A stretch of DNA of 40,260 nucleotides. It comes from Nemertoderma westbladi. Its lineage: Eukaryota; Xenacoelomorpha; Nemertodermatida; Nemertodermatidae. The notes beneath the pieces were generated by a model that ran no database searches, was not told the DNA's origin, and worked only from the letters and a program-made list of their open reading frames with translations. Made by a program: the position numbers and the translations under genes. The DNA lies in assembly GCA_032718475.1 (NCBI GenBank), contig JAUCBJ010005387.1:1-40260 (forward strand). The letters are read 5' to 3'. Of this stretch, positions 1 through 11,868 are shown one piece after another. Positions within the stretch are counted from its first letter, which is position 1, and every line of letters begins with the position of its first letter.

Positions 1-546
1 AGTAAATAGCAGTATAAAACAACAATGAAAACACTGATTGTTATGAGTTTGCAATGTTTCAGCAGTCAGCATGTATGATCAGTCAGCAGTGATTCCATGA
101 GTCAGGTCAGTTAAAGGATATATGCCCTTTATAATTAAACCTACTAGTGTAAGACTAAAAACTGAAAACACGGAGGTGCCAAAGCCGGTTCTTAGGCTCT
201 GGGCAAAAACATAACACTGAACTAATGAGTTTCTGTATATACCTCCAACACAAAGACAACAAACGCTCTGATTGGTCAACCTGAACAACGAGAGAACAGA
301 GAAACAAAGAAACGTCGACGTGGCAATATCAGCTGCTAGCTGTCGTCATGGTAGCGACACTGTTTTCAAGAGTATCGAGCTTTTACGTCACGGAATTACG
401 GATTATGTCCTCTAAAGTACAAATACAGAAGAAATAGCTTTTATGTCCGCTAAAACACCAGTACAGCAAGGACACGGCCTTTTTATGCCTGGTAAACCAA
501 CTACAGAGTATTTTACGGGAAAAATAAGGAAAAATAACCGGACAAT
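1..546. other. Gene-free stretch at the left edge
   Basis: I see no coding similarity, tRNA or ordered repeat here. Only short open frames occur, none resembling a known protein. It lies just beyond the 3' end of a minus-strand LINE fragment and could hold that element's 3' tail, but no poly(A) or microsatellite tail marks it. Confidence 0.4.
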
Positions 547-1108
547 TCAGCAAAAGCTTTTACAGTACTTGACACAATGAACCCGGCATAGCATTCTTGT
601 GAATGTGCCATCCAGAGATTTGGTGTCCTCAGCAGTTAGAGCCCAGCATGGACTCCCATAGAAGAGTACTGGAACTACTGCTGCTCTAAATAATCGGACC
701 TTAAGTTTCCGATTAATTCTCGGTGACTTCCAAATCCTGGGGAGCCTATTCAAGGCTGCCCATGCCTTTCCCTTACGTATTCGAAGGTTCTCATCTGACT
801 TCCGGATCCATGATCCCAGGTAACAGAAGTCGTCCACATGCTCAAGCATACCATCCTTTGAGCTTATGCTCATCCGATCAGAGACTTGCTGAGGACTTTC
901 AAAGTTAACTGTCAAAATTTTGGTCTTTCTGGAGTTAATAAAAAGACCAACACTAGAAGCAGCATGTTCTAATGAGCTGAGGAGCCGTTGGGCTCCCTCT
1001 AATGATTCTGAGAGTACTCCTAAGTCATCAGTAAAGTTTAGATCAGTTAGGTACTTGGCAGTATTTCCTCGACTTCTGGAGCCAGCAGGTGGAGTTAGGT
1101 GGAGTTAA
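547..1108 (-). pseudogene. LINE (non-LTR) reverse-transcriptase C-terminal fragment
   Basis: The minus strand stays open from about 1100 to 547 and reads as the C-terminal part of a LINE reverse transcriptase. The catalytic box appears as FTDD (about 1020-1045) where YADD or FADD is usual, followed by a stretch ending INSRKTK. Next come the thumb-region signatures FCYLGSWI, GKAWAALNRL, VLFYGSPCW and LDGTFTRML, a pattern common in RTE-like LINE families of invertebrates. No ATG is needed because the piece is 5'-truncated. It ends early at a TGA, without the usual sequence after the TRML motif, and the changed catalytic box argues against activity. Dead transposon remnant; the clade assignment is tentative. 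Confidence 0.8.
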
Positions 1109-2464
1109 GCGTAAGAATTGTGTAATTAAGCGGCTCTCCAGTTACGTAATAAATATTCGAGAACAGTAAATTACAGTATATAGCAATGGATAAGGCAGCA
1201 TCAGGAGTTATAGAGTAGTACAATAAATAAGTGATAGAGTAAAATACTGCAGTTCAATTTAATTTGTAACAGTATATCGCTGTTGTCATCTTTTATTAAC
1301 GAATTGAGCAACAAAAAAGTTCCAATTTAAGAATAAAATTACGAATTACATGGGAAAAAACGTGGAACATTTTTTTCAATATTCTCTCGACCCTTTATAA
1401 CCTCGCTGGCGCTTGGTAAATAAAATTCCACATTAATAGTGAAAAAACTTTTACTTTTTACCCATGTAATAAATAAATATTTTTAACGTACAGTATGAAT
1501 AATGTGAAAATCATAGTTAGTTAACATAATCAAGTGTGGGTGGATGCTGATTGGTTACAGCTTGTTGTCCTTAAGTTTCCGGACTCCGCCCCCCTTGTGA
1601 AGTTGTTTAAATGTTTGAACAACAACATTGAAATTAATCAGTTAGTTTGTTGCATTTGTCTTTAGTTTGTTGCATTTGTCTAAAATAATCAGTTTAAATA
1701 CTAATAATTCTAGAACTATTTTATTTACATCATACTATTTATAAAATAATTCAAGAATTGCTCTCTTGTATTCCCCACCCCCCAAATATAATTTTTGGTT
1801 TCGTCTCAGATAACTATTGGGTGCTTCGTTGTACAGCAGCCATTATGTTTCTCCATTAGAATCAACTACCAAATAATTCGATTAAGTGCGGCGACGCAGT
1901 GACCTAACGATGCAGTACTTATGATATACGGATCTAATGTCATTTAGACATAATAACTGGGGGGGGGGGGGGGGGGGGACTGATTGAGTTGAATAACTTC
2001 AACTAAGAAGTCTAAATCTAAAACATTTTTAGCAAACATATTTTAGCCCAATTAACACCAGATAAGGGGTTCAATGATAAGATTCATCCCACTCCAGGGG
2101 AAAATCGACGCAAATAAACTGTTCATTTCCTTTAATTGATAATTTAACAATGAGTCGAGATATTAATTATCCGAGATGGAATATGCGTCAAGTCCCCCCC
2201 CCCCCCCCCCCCTCATCCTCTTCCTTTTAAGTGCCAAAATGGGATCTGTGGTCCCACCCACGACCTTTGCGGCACCATGAATATGAAGCCTCTGAATATG
2301 GGATACCTGATGTGATTTAAAATAGTTCTATATTGTATAGCTTTGCAGTTATCGAGATCAACGAGATTCCACAAAAATACCCATAGCATGTTAGGAACAG
2401 CACCAACTTATTCATTTTCATTCTTGTTGGACTCAATTCGTTCTGTACATGTCTACTATAGTAT
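1109..2464. other. Intergenic DNA with poly(G) and poly(C) tracts
   Basis: No gene seen. Contains a 20-base G run (1959-1978), a 19-base C run (2194-2212) and a short tandem duplication of a roughly 21-base unit (about 1645-1682). It separates two LINE fragments of the same orientation (547-1108 and 2465-2735), so it may include insertions into one older element; this is inference. Confidence 0.4.
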
Positions 2465-2735
2465 GATGGGGTAAATGAGCTCCAAACACTAGTACACCAT
2501 CTACTCCACTGGCGCGATTGATCTTAATGCTCTTTGCAGTAGTTTTAACTTCAGGACTTCAGCAAAGGGGATATCGCCAATGGGAATATCTGGGAGTATA
2601 GGCTCGGTCGGACACATTAAAGTTATCTAATCAGGTATTACCCTTTTATTAATAAGGAGCTTTTCAAAGCGGGCCTTGGCCTTCCAATAATTGTCTGTTC
2701 TGTGCTCCTGTTTTCCATACCTCTGGCTGCAGGGA
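2465..2735 (-). pseudogene. LINE fragment, region just before the RT domain
   Basis: In minus-strand frames, shifted by small indels, the order is a linker reading YWKAKARFEKLL (about 2660-2700), then IPIGDIPFAEVLK (about 2545-2600), then KSIKINRASGVDGV (about 2495-2540). A proline-rich start, an E-V-L helix and an 'A.G.DG(I/V)' box is the usual entry into LINE reverse-transcriptase domains. Stops and a frame change show that it is dead. It has the same orientation as the RT fragment at 547-1108 and may come from the same element or clade, which I cannot prove. Confidence 0.55.
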
Positions 2736-2737
2736 TT

Positions 2738-2938
2738 TCATCTACACTTACAATCAGTGAAGTGTACACGTTGGTCTATTTCTCCCTTCGGGACCTGGTC
2801 TAGGTGTAGCAAGGGGTGATGAGAGCCTTGACGAACCGGACACGTTTTCGTGTTTATCAGTTTACACTTACAACTCACATGTCCTGGTCTAAGACACAAG
2901 AAGCATGTCGACAAATCTTGAGCTGTCTGTCGTCTCAA
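2738..2938 (-). pseudogene. BEL/Pao-type gag zinc-knuckle fragment
   Basis: A 66-codon minus-strand frame carries a CCHC knuckle with spacing C-x2-C-x4-H-x4-C (CFLCLRPGHVSCKC, about 2864-2905). A second metal-binding-like motif follows, ending in SHHPLLH. A zinc knuckle followed by a C..C..HH.LLH box is typical of the gag/protease junction of BEL/Pao LTR retrotransposons. In the second motif one cysteine is replaced by arginine. No LTR, protease or RT could be joined to it, so this is a short remnant. An isolated cellular CCHC protein is unlikely given the HH-LLH signature. Confidence 0.55.
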
Positions 2939-3904
2939 CTAAAGCGGATAGTTCTTCTGTGCTGCATGGAACCTGGGGAACCCTGAGTTCGTATAGATCT
3001 GCCCATGCCATATCATTAAACCTAAAGAACTTGTGAAGTTCTGGCTGGGCATGATATAAGTTTATTAGGTAATGTAATGTACAGTACTGTAAGTACAGTA
3101 TATCTACTTAACTCCGCTGTCTGGTTGTCTCATCAATAACTATATATACTGTATACCCGTACTGTAATCGTCTAAAACGAGTAATTGGGATGACCAAATC
3201 TGTTCTGTAAATGAATGTACACCACATGCGAACATAATTATTTTAATGTTGGTATCTTCGGAAATAGTGGCGTTCCACCTGCTGTTGTTTGCATTCGGGA
3301 CTCCCCAAACTCGGTGTAATGTTATAATATCCGCAATCCATGCCGCAACTTGCTGTTCCTAGTTGTTCCCGGAGTCTTAATCACCTCTTCCCCCCCCCCC
3401 CCCCCCTTCTTCACTATTTATATGTTTTCTTGTAATATTTATTTATTGTGAAGACCTCCTGTTACTGTACATCACCTCTAGAATACTGTGGTCCTACTGT
3501 ATATTTGTTATACTGTATTTACACTATACAATAGGCCAGTTTAGTCTACCAGTGGGCTACTACAGTACAGCACGTCTCTCAAAATACGGATCCCAACAAT
3601 ATAATAGTTAACCGTTATGTTCGGGGTTAAGGGTCGTTCACTACAGGTTTATAAAATTGAGTTGAGACGCCTGTGAAGGGGGAAATGGCCATTGGCTTTA
3701 CGGAGAAATGAACTCAATTTTTATAGACCTGCGGTGGTAACCGCCATAGACAATAATGGGCTTAGTAGGCGATTACACAATTTATAAGCTTGAAATTTTT
3801 ATGTAACAAACAATATTAATTACTGCCAAAAATTAGGACAAACAGTTACAAATTTTTGTGGAACACCCTGTAAAATAACAATACTATTTTCATTTTGCAT
3901 TATA
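2939..3904. other. Gene-free stretch
   Basis: No gene or RNA recognised. It includes a 17-base C run (3390-3406) and many TACTGTA/TACAGTA words. Confidence 0.4.
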
Positions 3905-4164
3905 CAGTGGCTGAATGTGGCAAATTCCATTAAAATTTTTAAAATTGCTTATAAAAAATAAATTACTGTAATTAAATATAATTCAATATAAAAAGAAATA
4001 AAAGAAATATAATTCAACCAGAACATTAAATATTTCATTAATTTATGTTTATATTGAATTATGTATTATTTCATTAATTTATTATATATTTAATTATATT
4101 TAATTAATTTATCTTTATATTTCCCATTTTAAAAATTAATGAATTTGGCCACATTCAACCACCG
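3905..4164. mobile_element. 260-bp MITE with about 40-bp inverted termini and TA target duplication
   Basis: The left end begins CAGTGGCTGAATGTGGC. The right end, read on the opposite strand, begins CGGTGGTTGAATGTGGCC, and the match continues imperfectly for about 40 bases on each side. Both ends abut TA (3903-3904 and 4165-4166), the target duplication of Tc1/mariner-type elements. The interior is almost pure A/T with no coding. Its small size and lack of a transposase make it a non-autonomous MITE. The superfamily is inferred from the TA duplication and the CAGTGG end. Confidence 0.75.
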
Positions 4165-5432
4165 TACATAACTGAATTACTTAATTTGACTCTCGTTGTA
4201 TGAAGTGAGCTACACTGTACAATGTAGGCCTAGGCCCAACTGTTTGTTACAACAACAGCGGGATGTAAAATAGTATTAATGCTTAAAAGTATTGGCAAAA
4301 TTATATCACATTACGTAATTTAATTTCACATAAAATAAGGATTATGACTGACTATAGGTATAGAGTATCAAGTCGTTATAAGTACTGAAAGTTTATGAGT
4401 TGTGGTTCTAATTAAACAGTAGCTATAGGCCATTCACAGACATATCCGGTTAGAGCAACGTGCTACGCCTGCTACCGGTAGAGCAACGTGCTACGCCTGC
4501 TACCGGTAGAGCAACGTGCTACGCGTGCTTCATTAGTTTTAACTAATTATTATAACTACAAAACAACGGGTTACATGTTTTGTGCCGCGTAACAAATAAG
4601 CCAATTTAAAACAGACCCCCATGGCTATAAAGAATAAATAATAATTATATTTCATAATTACACTGCTCTCAGAGTGAATGAGTTTTATATATTCTTTCTG
4701 TTTATAATTTGATTTTGTATTTTTTGTTAAACTCGTTTGCTACTTTGATCCTCCCTGTTATTATTCCACATATCCTTTCCCCATGTCTTCATCTCATATA
4801 TTTTCTGCCTCATATTTTACTGATATCTGATCTCGTATATTGTCTGTGTCCATCCTGTCATTCACCGATCTTTGAGTGTAATTATTGATAAACCTGTTGC
4901 AATATTGATCCCCGCTGTCATGTGTTATGTAAACGTAAAATAGAGGGAAATTTGAATTTTATCTGTTGGTGCTTTACTACTGGGGTGTAACCACCTATAC
5001 CTATCTGTTAATATAATTCAATCTGCCTGAAGAAGGGCCCAGAAAGCTCGCGAAAATCTTATTAATTTTTCAACCTGTCTGCGGGTGTACTCACCTTCAA
5101 AAACCTCCTACAGTATATTAAATCATAATTATATTCAAAATAATTACGCATGATTGCGGGAGCCAAGGCAACTTGGAAACAGAGTGGAATACTGGGGAAT
5201 ATCACCCATGGCTGTTTTAATATACTGTACTGTATGTACATCCATACCCACACTACCCTGGAAAAAGCTCACCCAATGAGCGCGGTATGCACTGGCAAAG
5301 TATTTTCACTTTCGACTGTCGGATGTCAGCTACATTAATCTGATAATACTGGTGTACTTCAATCAGCAGTCAGCCTATGGCACTCTCTCAACTCTGAGAT
5401 ACTGCCAGACCGGTAAAAGTCTGGACTCGGTA
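4165..5432. other. Gene-free stretch before the 49-bp array
   Basis: No gene recognised. Apart from the 28-bp triplet repeat it is AT-rich. Around 5029-5057 lies a CTGAAGA ... GAAA box of a kind often seen in retroelement debris. Confidence 0.35.
4446..4528. repeat. 28-bp tandem repeat, three copies
   Basis: Three near-identical copies start at about 4446, 4475 and 4503. Each contains AGAGCAACGTGCTACGC, and they are joined by CTACCGGT. No coding role is apparent. Confidence 0.85.
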
Positions 5433-8400
5433 GGCCTACTGTTTGTCTGCCTGTCTTACACTGCCACACTTTCTATTGTGTCGTACGTTGTCTGCCTGTC
5501 TTACACTGCCACACTTTCTATTGTGTGTCGTACTGTTTGTCTGCCTGTCTTACACTGCCATACTTTCTATTGTGTGTCGTACTGTTTGTCTGCTTGTCTT
5601 ACACTGCCATACGTTCTATTGTGTGTCGTACTGTTTGTCTGCCTGTCTTACACTGCCACACTTTCTATTGTGTGTCGTACTGTTTGTCTGCATGTATTAC
5701 ACTGCCACACGTTCTATTGTGTGTCGTACTGTTTGTCTGCCTGTCTTACACTGCCACACTTTCTATTGTGTGTCGTACTTTGTCTGCATGTCTTACATTG
5801 CCACACTTTCTATTGTGTGTCGTACTGTTTGTCTGCCTGTCTTACACTGCCATACTTTCTATTGTGTGTCGTACTGTTTGTGCCTGTCTTACATTGCCAC
5901 ACTTTCTATTGTGTGTCGTACTGTTTGTCTGCCTGTCTTACACTGCCACACCACACTTTCTATTGTGTGTCGTACTGTTTGTCTGCCTGTCTTACACTGC
6001 CACACTTTATATTGTGTGTCGTACTGTTTGTCTGCCTGTCTTACACTGCCACACTTTCTATTGTGTGTCGTACTGTTTGTCTGCCTGTCTTACACTGCCA
6101 CACTTTCTATTGTGTGTCGTACTGTTTGTCTGCCTGTCTTACACTGCCACACTTTCTATTGTGTGTCTTACTGTTTGTGTCTGTCTTACAATGCCACACT
6201 TTCTATTGTGTGTCGTACTGTTTGTCTGCCTGTCTTACACTGCCAAACTTTCTATTGTGTGTCGTACTTTGTCTGCATGTCTTACACTGCCACACTTTCT
6301 ATTGTGTGTCGTACTGTTTGTCTGCCTGTCTTACACTGCCACACTTTCTATTGTGTGTCTTACTGTTTGTGCCTGTCTTACAATGCCACACTTTCTATTG
6401 TGTGTCGTACTGTTTGTCTGCCTGTCTTACACTGCCAAGCTTTCTATTGTGTGTCGTACTTTGTCTGCCTGTCTTACACTGCCATACTTTCTATTGTGTG
6501 TCGTACTGTTTGTCGGCCTGTCTTACACTGCCACACTTTCTATTGTGTGTCGTACTTTGTCTGCATTTCTTACACTGCAACACTTTCTATTGTGTGTCGT
6601 ACTGTTTGTCTGCCTATCTTACACTGCCATACTTTCTATTGTGTGTCGTACTGTTTCTGTTTGTGCCTGTCTTACACTGCCACACTTTCTATTGTGTGTC
6701 GTACTGTTTGTCTGCCTGTCTTACAATGCCACACTTTCTATTGTGTGTCGTACTGTTTGTCTGCCTGTCTTACACTGCCACACTTTCTATTGTGTGTCGT
6801 ACTGTTTGTCTGCCTGTCTTACAATGCCACACTTTCTATTGTGTCGTACTGTTTGTCTGCATGTCTTACACTGCCACACTTTCTATTATGTGTCGTACTG
6901 TTTGTTTGCCTGTCTTACAATGCCACACTTTCTATTGTGTGGCGTACTGTTTGTTTGCCTGTCTTACAATGCCACATTTTCTATTGTGTGGCGTACTGTT
7001 TGTCTGCATGTCTTACACTGCCGCACTTTCTATTGTGTGGCGTACTGTTTGTCTGCCTGTCTTACACTGCCACACCACACTTTCTATTGTGTGTCGTAAT
7101 GTTTGTCTGCCCGTCTTACACTGCCACACTTTCTATTGTGTGTCGTACTGTTTGTTTGCCTGTCTTACAATGCCACACTTTCTATTGTGTGGCGTACTGT
7201 TTGTCTGCATGTCTTACACTGCCGCACTTTCTATTGTGTGTCGTACTATTTGTCTGCCTGTCTTACACTGCCACACTTTCTATTGTGTGTCGTACTGTTT
7301 GTCTGCCTGTCTTACAATGCCACACTTTCTATTGTGTGTCGTACTGTTTGTCTGCCTGTCTTACACTGCCACACTTTCTATTGTGTGTCGTACTGTTTGT
7401 CTGCCTGTCTTACACTGCCACACTTTCTATTGTGTGTCGTACTGTTTGTCTGCATGTCTTACACTGCCATACTTTCTATTGTGTGTCGTACTGTTTGTCT
7501 GCCTGTCTTACAATGCCACACTTTCTATTATGTCGTACTGTTTGTCTGCATGTCTTACACTGCCACACTTTCTATTGTGTGTCGTACTGTTTGTCTGCAT
7601 GTCTTGCACTGCCATACTTTCTATTGTGTGTCGTACTGTTTGTCTGCCTGTCTTACAATGCCACACTTTCTATTGTGTCGTACTGTTTGTCTGCATGTCT
7701 TACACTGCCATACTTTCTATTGTGTGTCGTACTGTTTGTCTGCCTGTCTTACAATGCCACACTTTCTATTGTGTCGTACTGTTTGTCTGCATGTCTTACA
7801 CTGCCACACTTTCTATTGTGTGTCGTACTGTTTGTTTGCCTGTCTTACAATGCCACACTTTCTATTGTGTGGCGCACTGTTTGTCTGCATGTCTTACACT
7901 GCCGCACTTTCTATTGTGTGTCGTACTATTTGTCTGCCTGTCTTACACTGCCACACTTTCTATTGTGTGGCGTACTGTTTGTCTGCCTGTTTTACAATGC
8001 CACACTTTCTATTGTGTCGTACTGTTTGTCTGCATGTCTTACACTGCCACACTTTCTATTGTGTGTCGTACTGTTTGTCTGCCTGTCTTACAATGCCACA
8101 CTTTCTATTGTGTGTCGTACTATTTGTCTGCCTGTCTTACACTGCCACACTTTCTATTGTGTGGCGTACTGTTTGTCTGCCTGTCTTACAATGCCACACT
8201 TTCTATTGTGTGCCGTACTGTTTGTCTGCCTGTCTTACACTGCCACGCTTTCTATTGTGTGGCGTACTGTTTGTCTGCCTGTCTTACAATGCCACACTTT
8301 CTATTGTGTGTCGTACTGTTTCTCTGCCTGTCTTACACTGCCACACTTTCTATTGTGTGTCGTACTGTTTGTCTGCCTGTCTTACACTGCCACACTTTCT

Positions 8401-9152
8401 ATTGTGTGGCGTACTGTTTGTCTGCCTATCTTACAATGCCACACTTTCTATTGTGTCGTACTGTTTGTCTGCATGTCTTACACTGCCACACTTTCTATTG
8501 TGTGTCGTACTGTTTGTCTGCCTGTCTTACAATGCCACACTTTCTATTGTGTGTCGTACTGTTTGTCTGCCTGTCTTACACTGCCACACTTTATATTGTG
8601 TCGTACTGTTTGTCTGCATGTCTTACACTGCCACACTTTCTATTGTGTGTCGTACTGTTTGTCTGCCTGTCTTACAATGCCACACTTTCTATTGTGTCGT
8701 ACTGTTTGTCTGCATGTCTTACACTGCCACACTTTCTATTGTGTGTCGTACTGTTTGTCTGCCTGTCTTACAATGCCACACTTTCTATTGTGTGTCGTAC
8801 TGTTTGTCTGCCTGTCTTACAATGCCACACTTTCTATTGTGTGTCGTACTGTTTGTCTGCCTGTCTTACAATGCCACACTTTCTATTGTGTGTCGTACTG
8901 TTTGTCTGCCTGTCTTACAATGCCACATTTTCTATTGTGTGTCGTACTATTTGTCTGCCTGTCTTACACTGCCACAATTTCTATTGTGTGGCGTACTGTT
9001 TGTCTGCCTGTCTTTCAATGCCACACTTTCTATTTTGTGTCGTACTGTTTGTCTGCCTGTCTTACAATGCCACACTTTCTATTGTGTGTCGTACTGTTTG
9101 TTTGCCTGTCTTACAATGCCACACTTTCTATTGTGTGTCGTACTGTTTGTTG
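5433..9152. repeat. 49-bp minisatellite, about 75 copies
   Basis: The unit contains GTTTGTCTGCCTGTCTTACA followed by CTGCCACACTTTCTATTGTG and GTCGTACT, total 49 bp. Shorter 45-47-bp variants lack one TG or have ACTTTG in place of ACTGTTTG. Point variants (CCTG/CATG, ACTG/AATG, TGTGTC/TGTGGC) are mixed in a non-random order, and the right half shows a roughly 94-95-bp dimer made of a 49-bp and a 45-bp unit. No unit contains a stop in any plus-strand frame, so all three frames stay open for hundreds to more than 1200 codons. That is a property of the unit, not evidence of a protein. The right edge fades into unique DNA after 9152. Confidence 0.95.
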
Positions 9153-10497
9153 TGTGAACACAGTTTATAAGAACACGAGTCTCGAATTCGCGAAAAAATG
9201 AAGAACATTCTAAGAACAACTTGAGGCACAGATTCCACAAAGTGAGTTAAGTAAAATTGATAAGCTCCAGATGCAGAGAAATCAAATTTCGGAATGCTAG
9301 TAGCAAACTAAATATACAAATCGACATTTGCGTATAAGTACTGTATACAGTAGGCTACTGCTACAATTGTTTACAGTACTGCAGTAGGCCTACTGTAATA
9401 CAAGAACAGTTTAAGAACATTTGAGGCTGAAAATTCGAGATATTTTAAGAACATGAGGCTCGGCAAAATTCTACTGGCTCTTATAAAGAAAAAAAAGTGT
9501 AATGGTGGTGAACATGAATTCATCGGCCTAATTCTCCCATTCAATAATTTATACATAATTTTATGTAAAGCACGGCTCTCTTAGCAGCTCAGTCCTTTTC
9601 TAATATTGTGTGGATCTGTAGTGTCTTAATTCAGCGACCCCCCCCCCCACCCCACACATCAGTGTTCTAAGCTCAACGAGCGAATCAGAATTCATATTAT
9701 CAGTTGTAATCTTTAGCTACAACGCAAGCGTTTTAAAAAAGTGTCTACATCGATATTGCACCAGTTACTACCACCGCAGTTATTCTTCAACCTCATAGAG
9801 GTTTGTTGGTAGATTGATATCGGGCCATGGAAGGATTCAAAATATGTAACACAATGTGGATTTCGTTGAAAATAACCTATATGGGGATTCGAAACTTGCA
9901 TGGTATTTCATCTGCAATGTTAAAGAATATGATGTATTTGTGTAAAAAGAATTAAATAGTCTCGCGCAGATGCAAAACAATGCAACGTTCGAATGCCCAT
10001 ATCTCAGCTATTAATTAACAAAAATTCAGAATGTGATATAATATAATATTAGGGATCCTTACATGATGCCCAACTTTTATAAATACCTTACCATGGCATG
10101 GCCCGGAAAATTGATTCGTAATTCAATGTCACGAGCCAACCCCCCCCCCCCCCCCCCCACCCACAGTTTTTTCTAAAAATCGTAATGAGATTGCATAAAA
10201 TATGAAAGAAACAGAGATAGTTTCGCCTACCTCAGTGGGTCTGAGTTTTAATTTTCGCTTTCAATCTTTAGCTACAAACGTTTCAAAAAGATGAAAGGAT
10301 TCCAAATATGTAAAACATTTGAATTTGTTAGGAAATAGCTGAGATGGGTGTTCTAAGATTGCATGGTTCTTTAATCCGTTGGAGGCCATTTTATTCGATT
10401 TACAGTAATACATTAATATATACACACCAAAATTTGGAACACTTTTAATCTCATAAGTAACTGGACAACAAAGCAATGCCCATATAATATAGTCTAA
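9153..10497. other. Gene-free stretch with a diverged tandem duplication
   Basis: Two segments, about 9707-9910 and 10258-10380, share a run beginning ATCTTTAGCTACAA and continuing through GGATTC.AAATATGTAA and GCATGGT. Each is preceded by a poly(C) tract followed by CACCC (9638-9648 and 10140-10158). They look like two copies of one dispersed repeat. A TTTATT at 10390-10395 (AATAAA on the minus strand) is a possible distant poly(A) signal for the minus-strand TRMT10A gene, about 1.2 kb past its stop. No protein gene is visible. Confidence 0.45.
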
Positions 10498-11868
10498 ACA
10501 GACATATTGGTGGAGGGGCAGGCCGGGGTAGACATAGTCTGCTGATTGGTGGAGGGGCAGGCCGGGGTAGACATAGTCTGCTGATTGGTGGACGGGCAGG
10601 CCGGGGTAGACATAGTCTGCTGATTGGTGGACGGGCAGGCCGGGGTAGACATAGTCTGCTGATTGGTGGAGGGACAGGCCGGGGTAGACATAGTCTGTTG
10701 ATTGGTGTAAGCGCAGGCCGGGGTAGACATAGTCTGCTGATTGGTGGAGGGGCAGGCCGGGGTAGACATAGTCTGCTGATAGGAGGAAAGACAGGCCGGG
10801 GTAGACATAGTCTGCTGATTGGTGGACGGGCAGGCCGGGGTAGACATAGTCTGCTGATTGGTGGAGGGGCAGGCCGGGGTAGACATAGTCTGCTGATTGG
10901 TGGAGGGGCAGGCCGGGGTAGACATAGTCTGCTGATTGGTGGAGGGGCAGGCCGGGGTAGACATAGTCTACTGATTGGTGGAGGGGCAGGCCGGGGTAGA
11001 CATTGTCTGCTGATTGGTGAAGGGGCGGGCTGGGGTAGACAAAGTCTGCTGATTGGTGGAGGGACAGGCCGGGGTAGACATAGTCTGCTGATTGGTGGAG
11101 GGACAGGCCGGGGTAGACATAGTCTGTTGATTGGTGTAAGCGCAGGCCGGGGTAGACATAGTCTGTTAATTGGTGGTAGCGCAGGTCGGGGTAGACATAG
11201 TCTGCTGATTGGTGGAGGAGCAGGTCGGGGTAGACATAGTCTGCTGTGTGGTGGAGGGGCAGGCCGGAGTAGACATAGTCTGCTGATTGGTGGAGGGGCA
11301 GGCCGGGGTAGACATAGTCTGCTGATTGGTGGAGGGTAGACATAGTCTGTTAATTGGTGGTAGCGCAGGCCGGGGTAGACATAGTCTGTTAATTGGTGGT
11401 AGCGCAGGCCGGGGTAGACATAGTCTGCTGATTGGTGGAGGGGCAGGCCGTGGTATAAATAGTCTGCTGTGTGGTGGAGGGGCAGGCCGGGGTAGACATA
11501 GTCTGTTGATTGGTGTAAGCGCAGGCCGGGGTAGACATAGTCTGCTGATTGGTGGAGGGACAGGCCGGGGTAGACATAGTCTGTTGATTGGTGTAAGCGC
11601 AGGCCGGGGTAGACATAGTCTGTTAATTGGTGGTAGCGCAGGTCGGGGTAGACATAGTCTGCTGATTGGTGGAGGGGCAGGTCGGGGTAGACATAGTCTG
11701 CTGTGTGGTGGAGGGGCAGGCCGGGGTAGACATAGTCTGCTGATTGGTGGAGGGGCAGGCCGGGGTAGACATAGTCTGCTGATTGGTGGAGGGGCAGGCC
11801 GGGGTAGACATAGTCTGCTGATTGGTGGAGGGGCAGGCCGGTGTAGACATAGTCTGCTGATTGGTTGG
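10498..11868. repeat. 39-bp minisatellite, about 35 copies, overlapping the TRMT10A 3' end
   Basis: The unit is 39 bp and contains GGCCGGGGTAGACATAGTCT, then GCTGATTGGTGGA and GGGCA. Because 39 is divisible by 3, each frame encodes a fixed 13-residue repeat: TNQQTMSTPACPS or HQSADYVYPGLPL on the minus strand, RGRHSLLIGGGAG on the plus strand. Variants include GTTAATT for GCTGATT, which creates a minus-strand TAA in the TNQQ frame, AGCGCAGG, and one shortened unit near 11330. The right-hand six units are translated as the tail of the TRMT10A-like protein; the rest lies beyond its stop. Confidence 0.95.

Noticed and set aside
5025-5060. Hammerhead ribozyme core (CTGAAGA ... GAAA)
   Set aside because: The boxes are present, but the stem between them pairs only about four bases with unpaired flanks, and no closing stem or cleavage triplet could be laid out.
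5352-9201. Giant open frames of about 1270, 1250, 684 and 524 codons read as a cysteine-rich protein
   Set aside because: All come from one stop-free 49-bp unit whose frame shifts every copy. There is no unique domain or leader, and the same DNA is open in all three frames. Treated as minisatellite.
10261-11343. A 360-codon minus-strand frame of HQSADYVYPGLPL repeats and matching plus-strand frames
   Set aside because: Alternative frames of the 39-bp array. Only the frame continuous with the TRMT10A domain has independent support.
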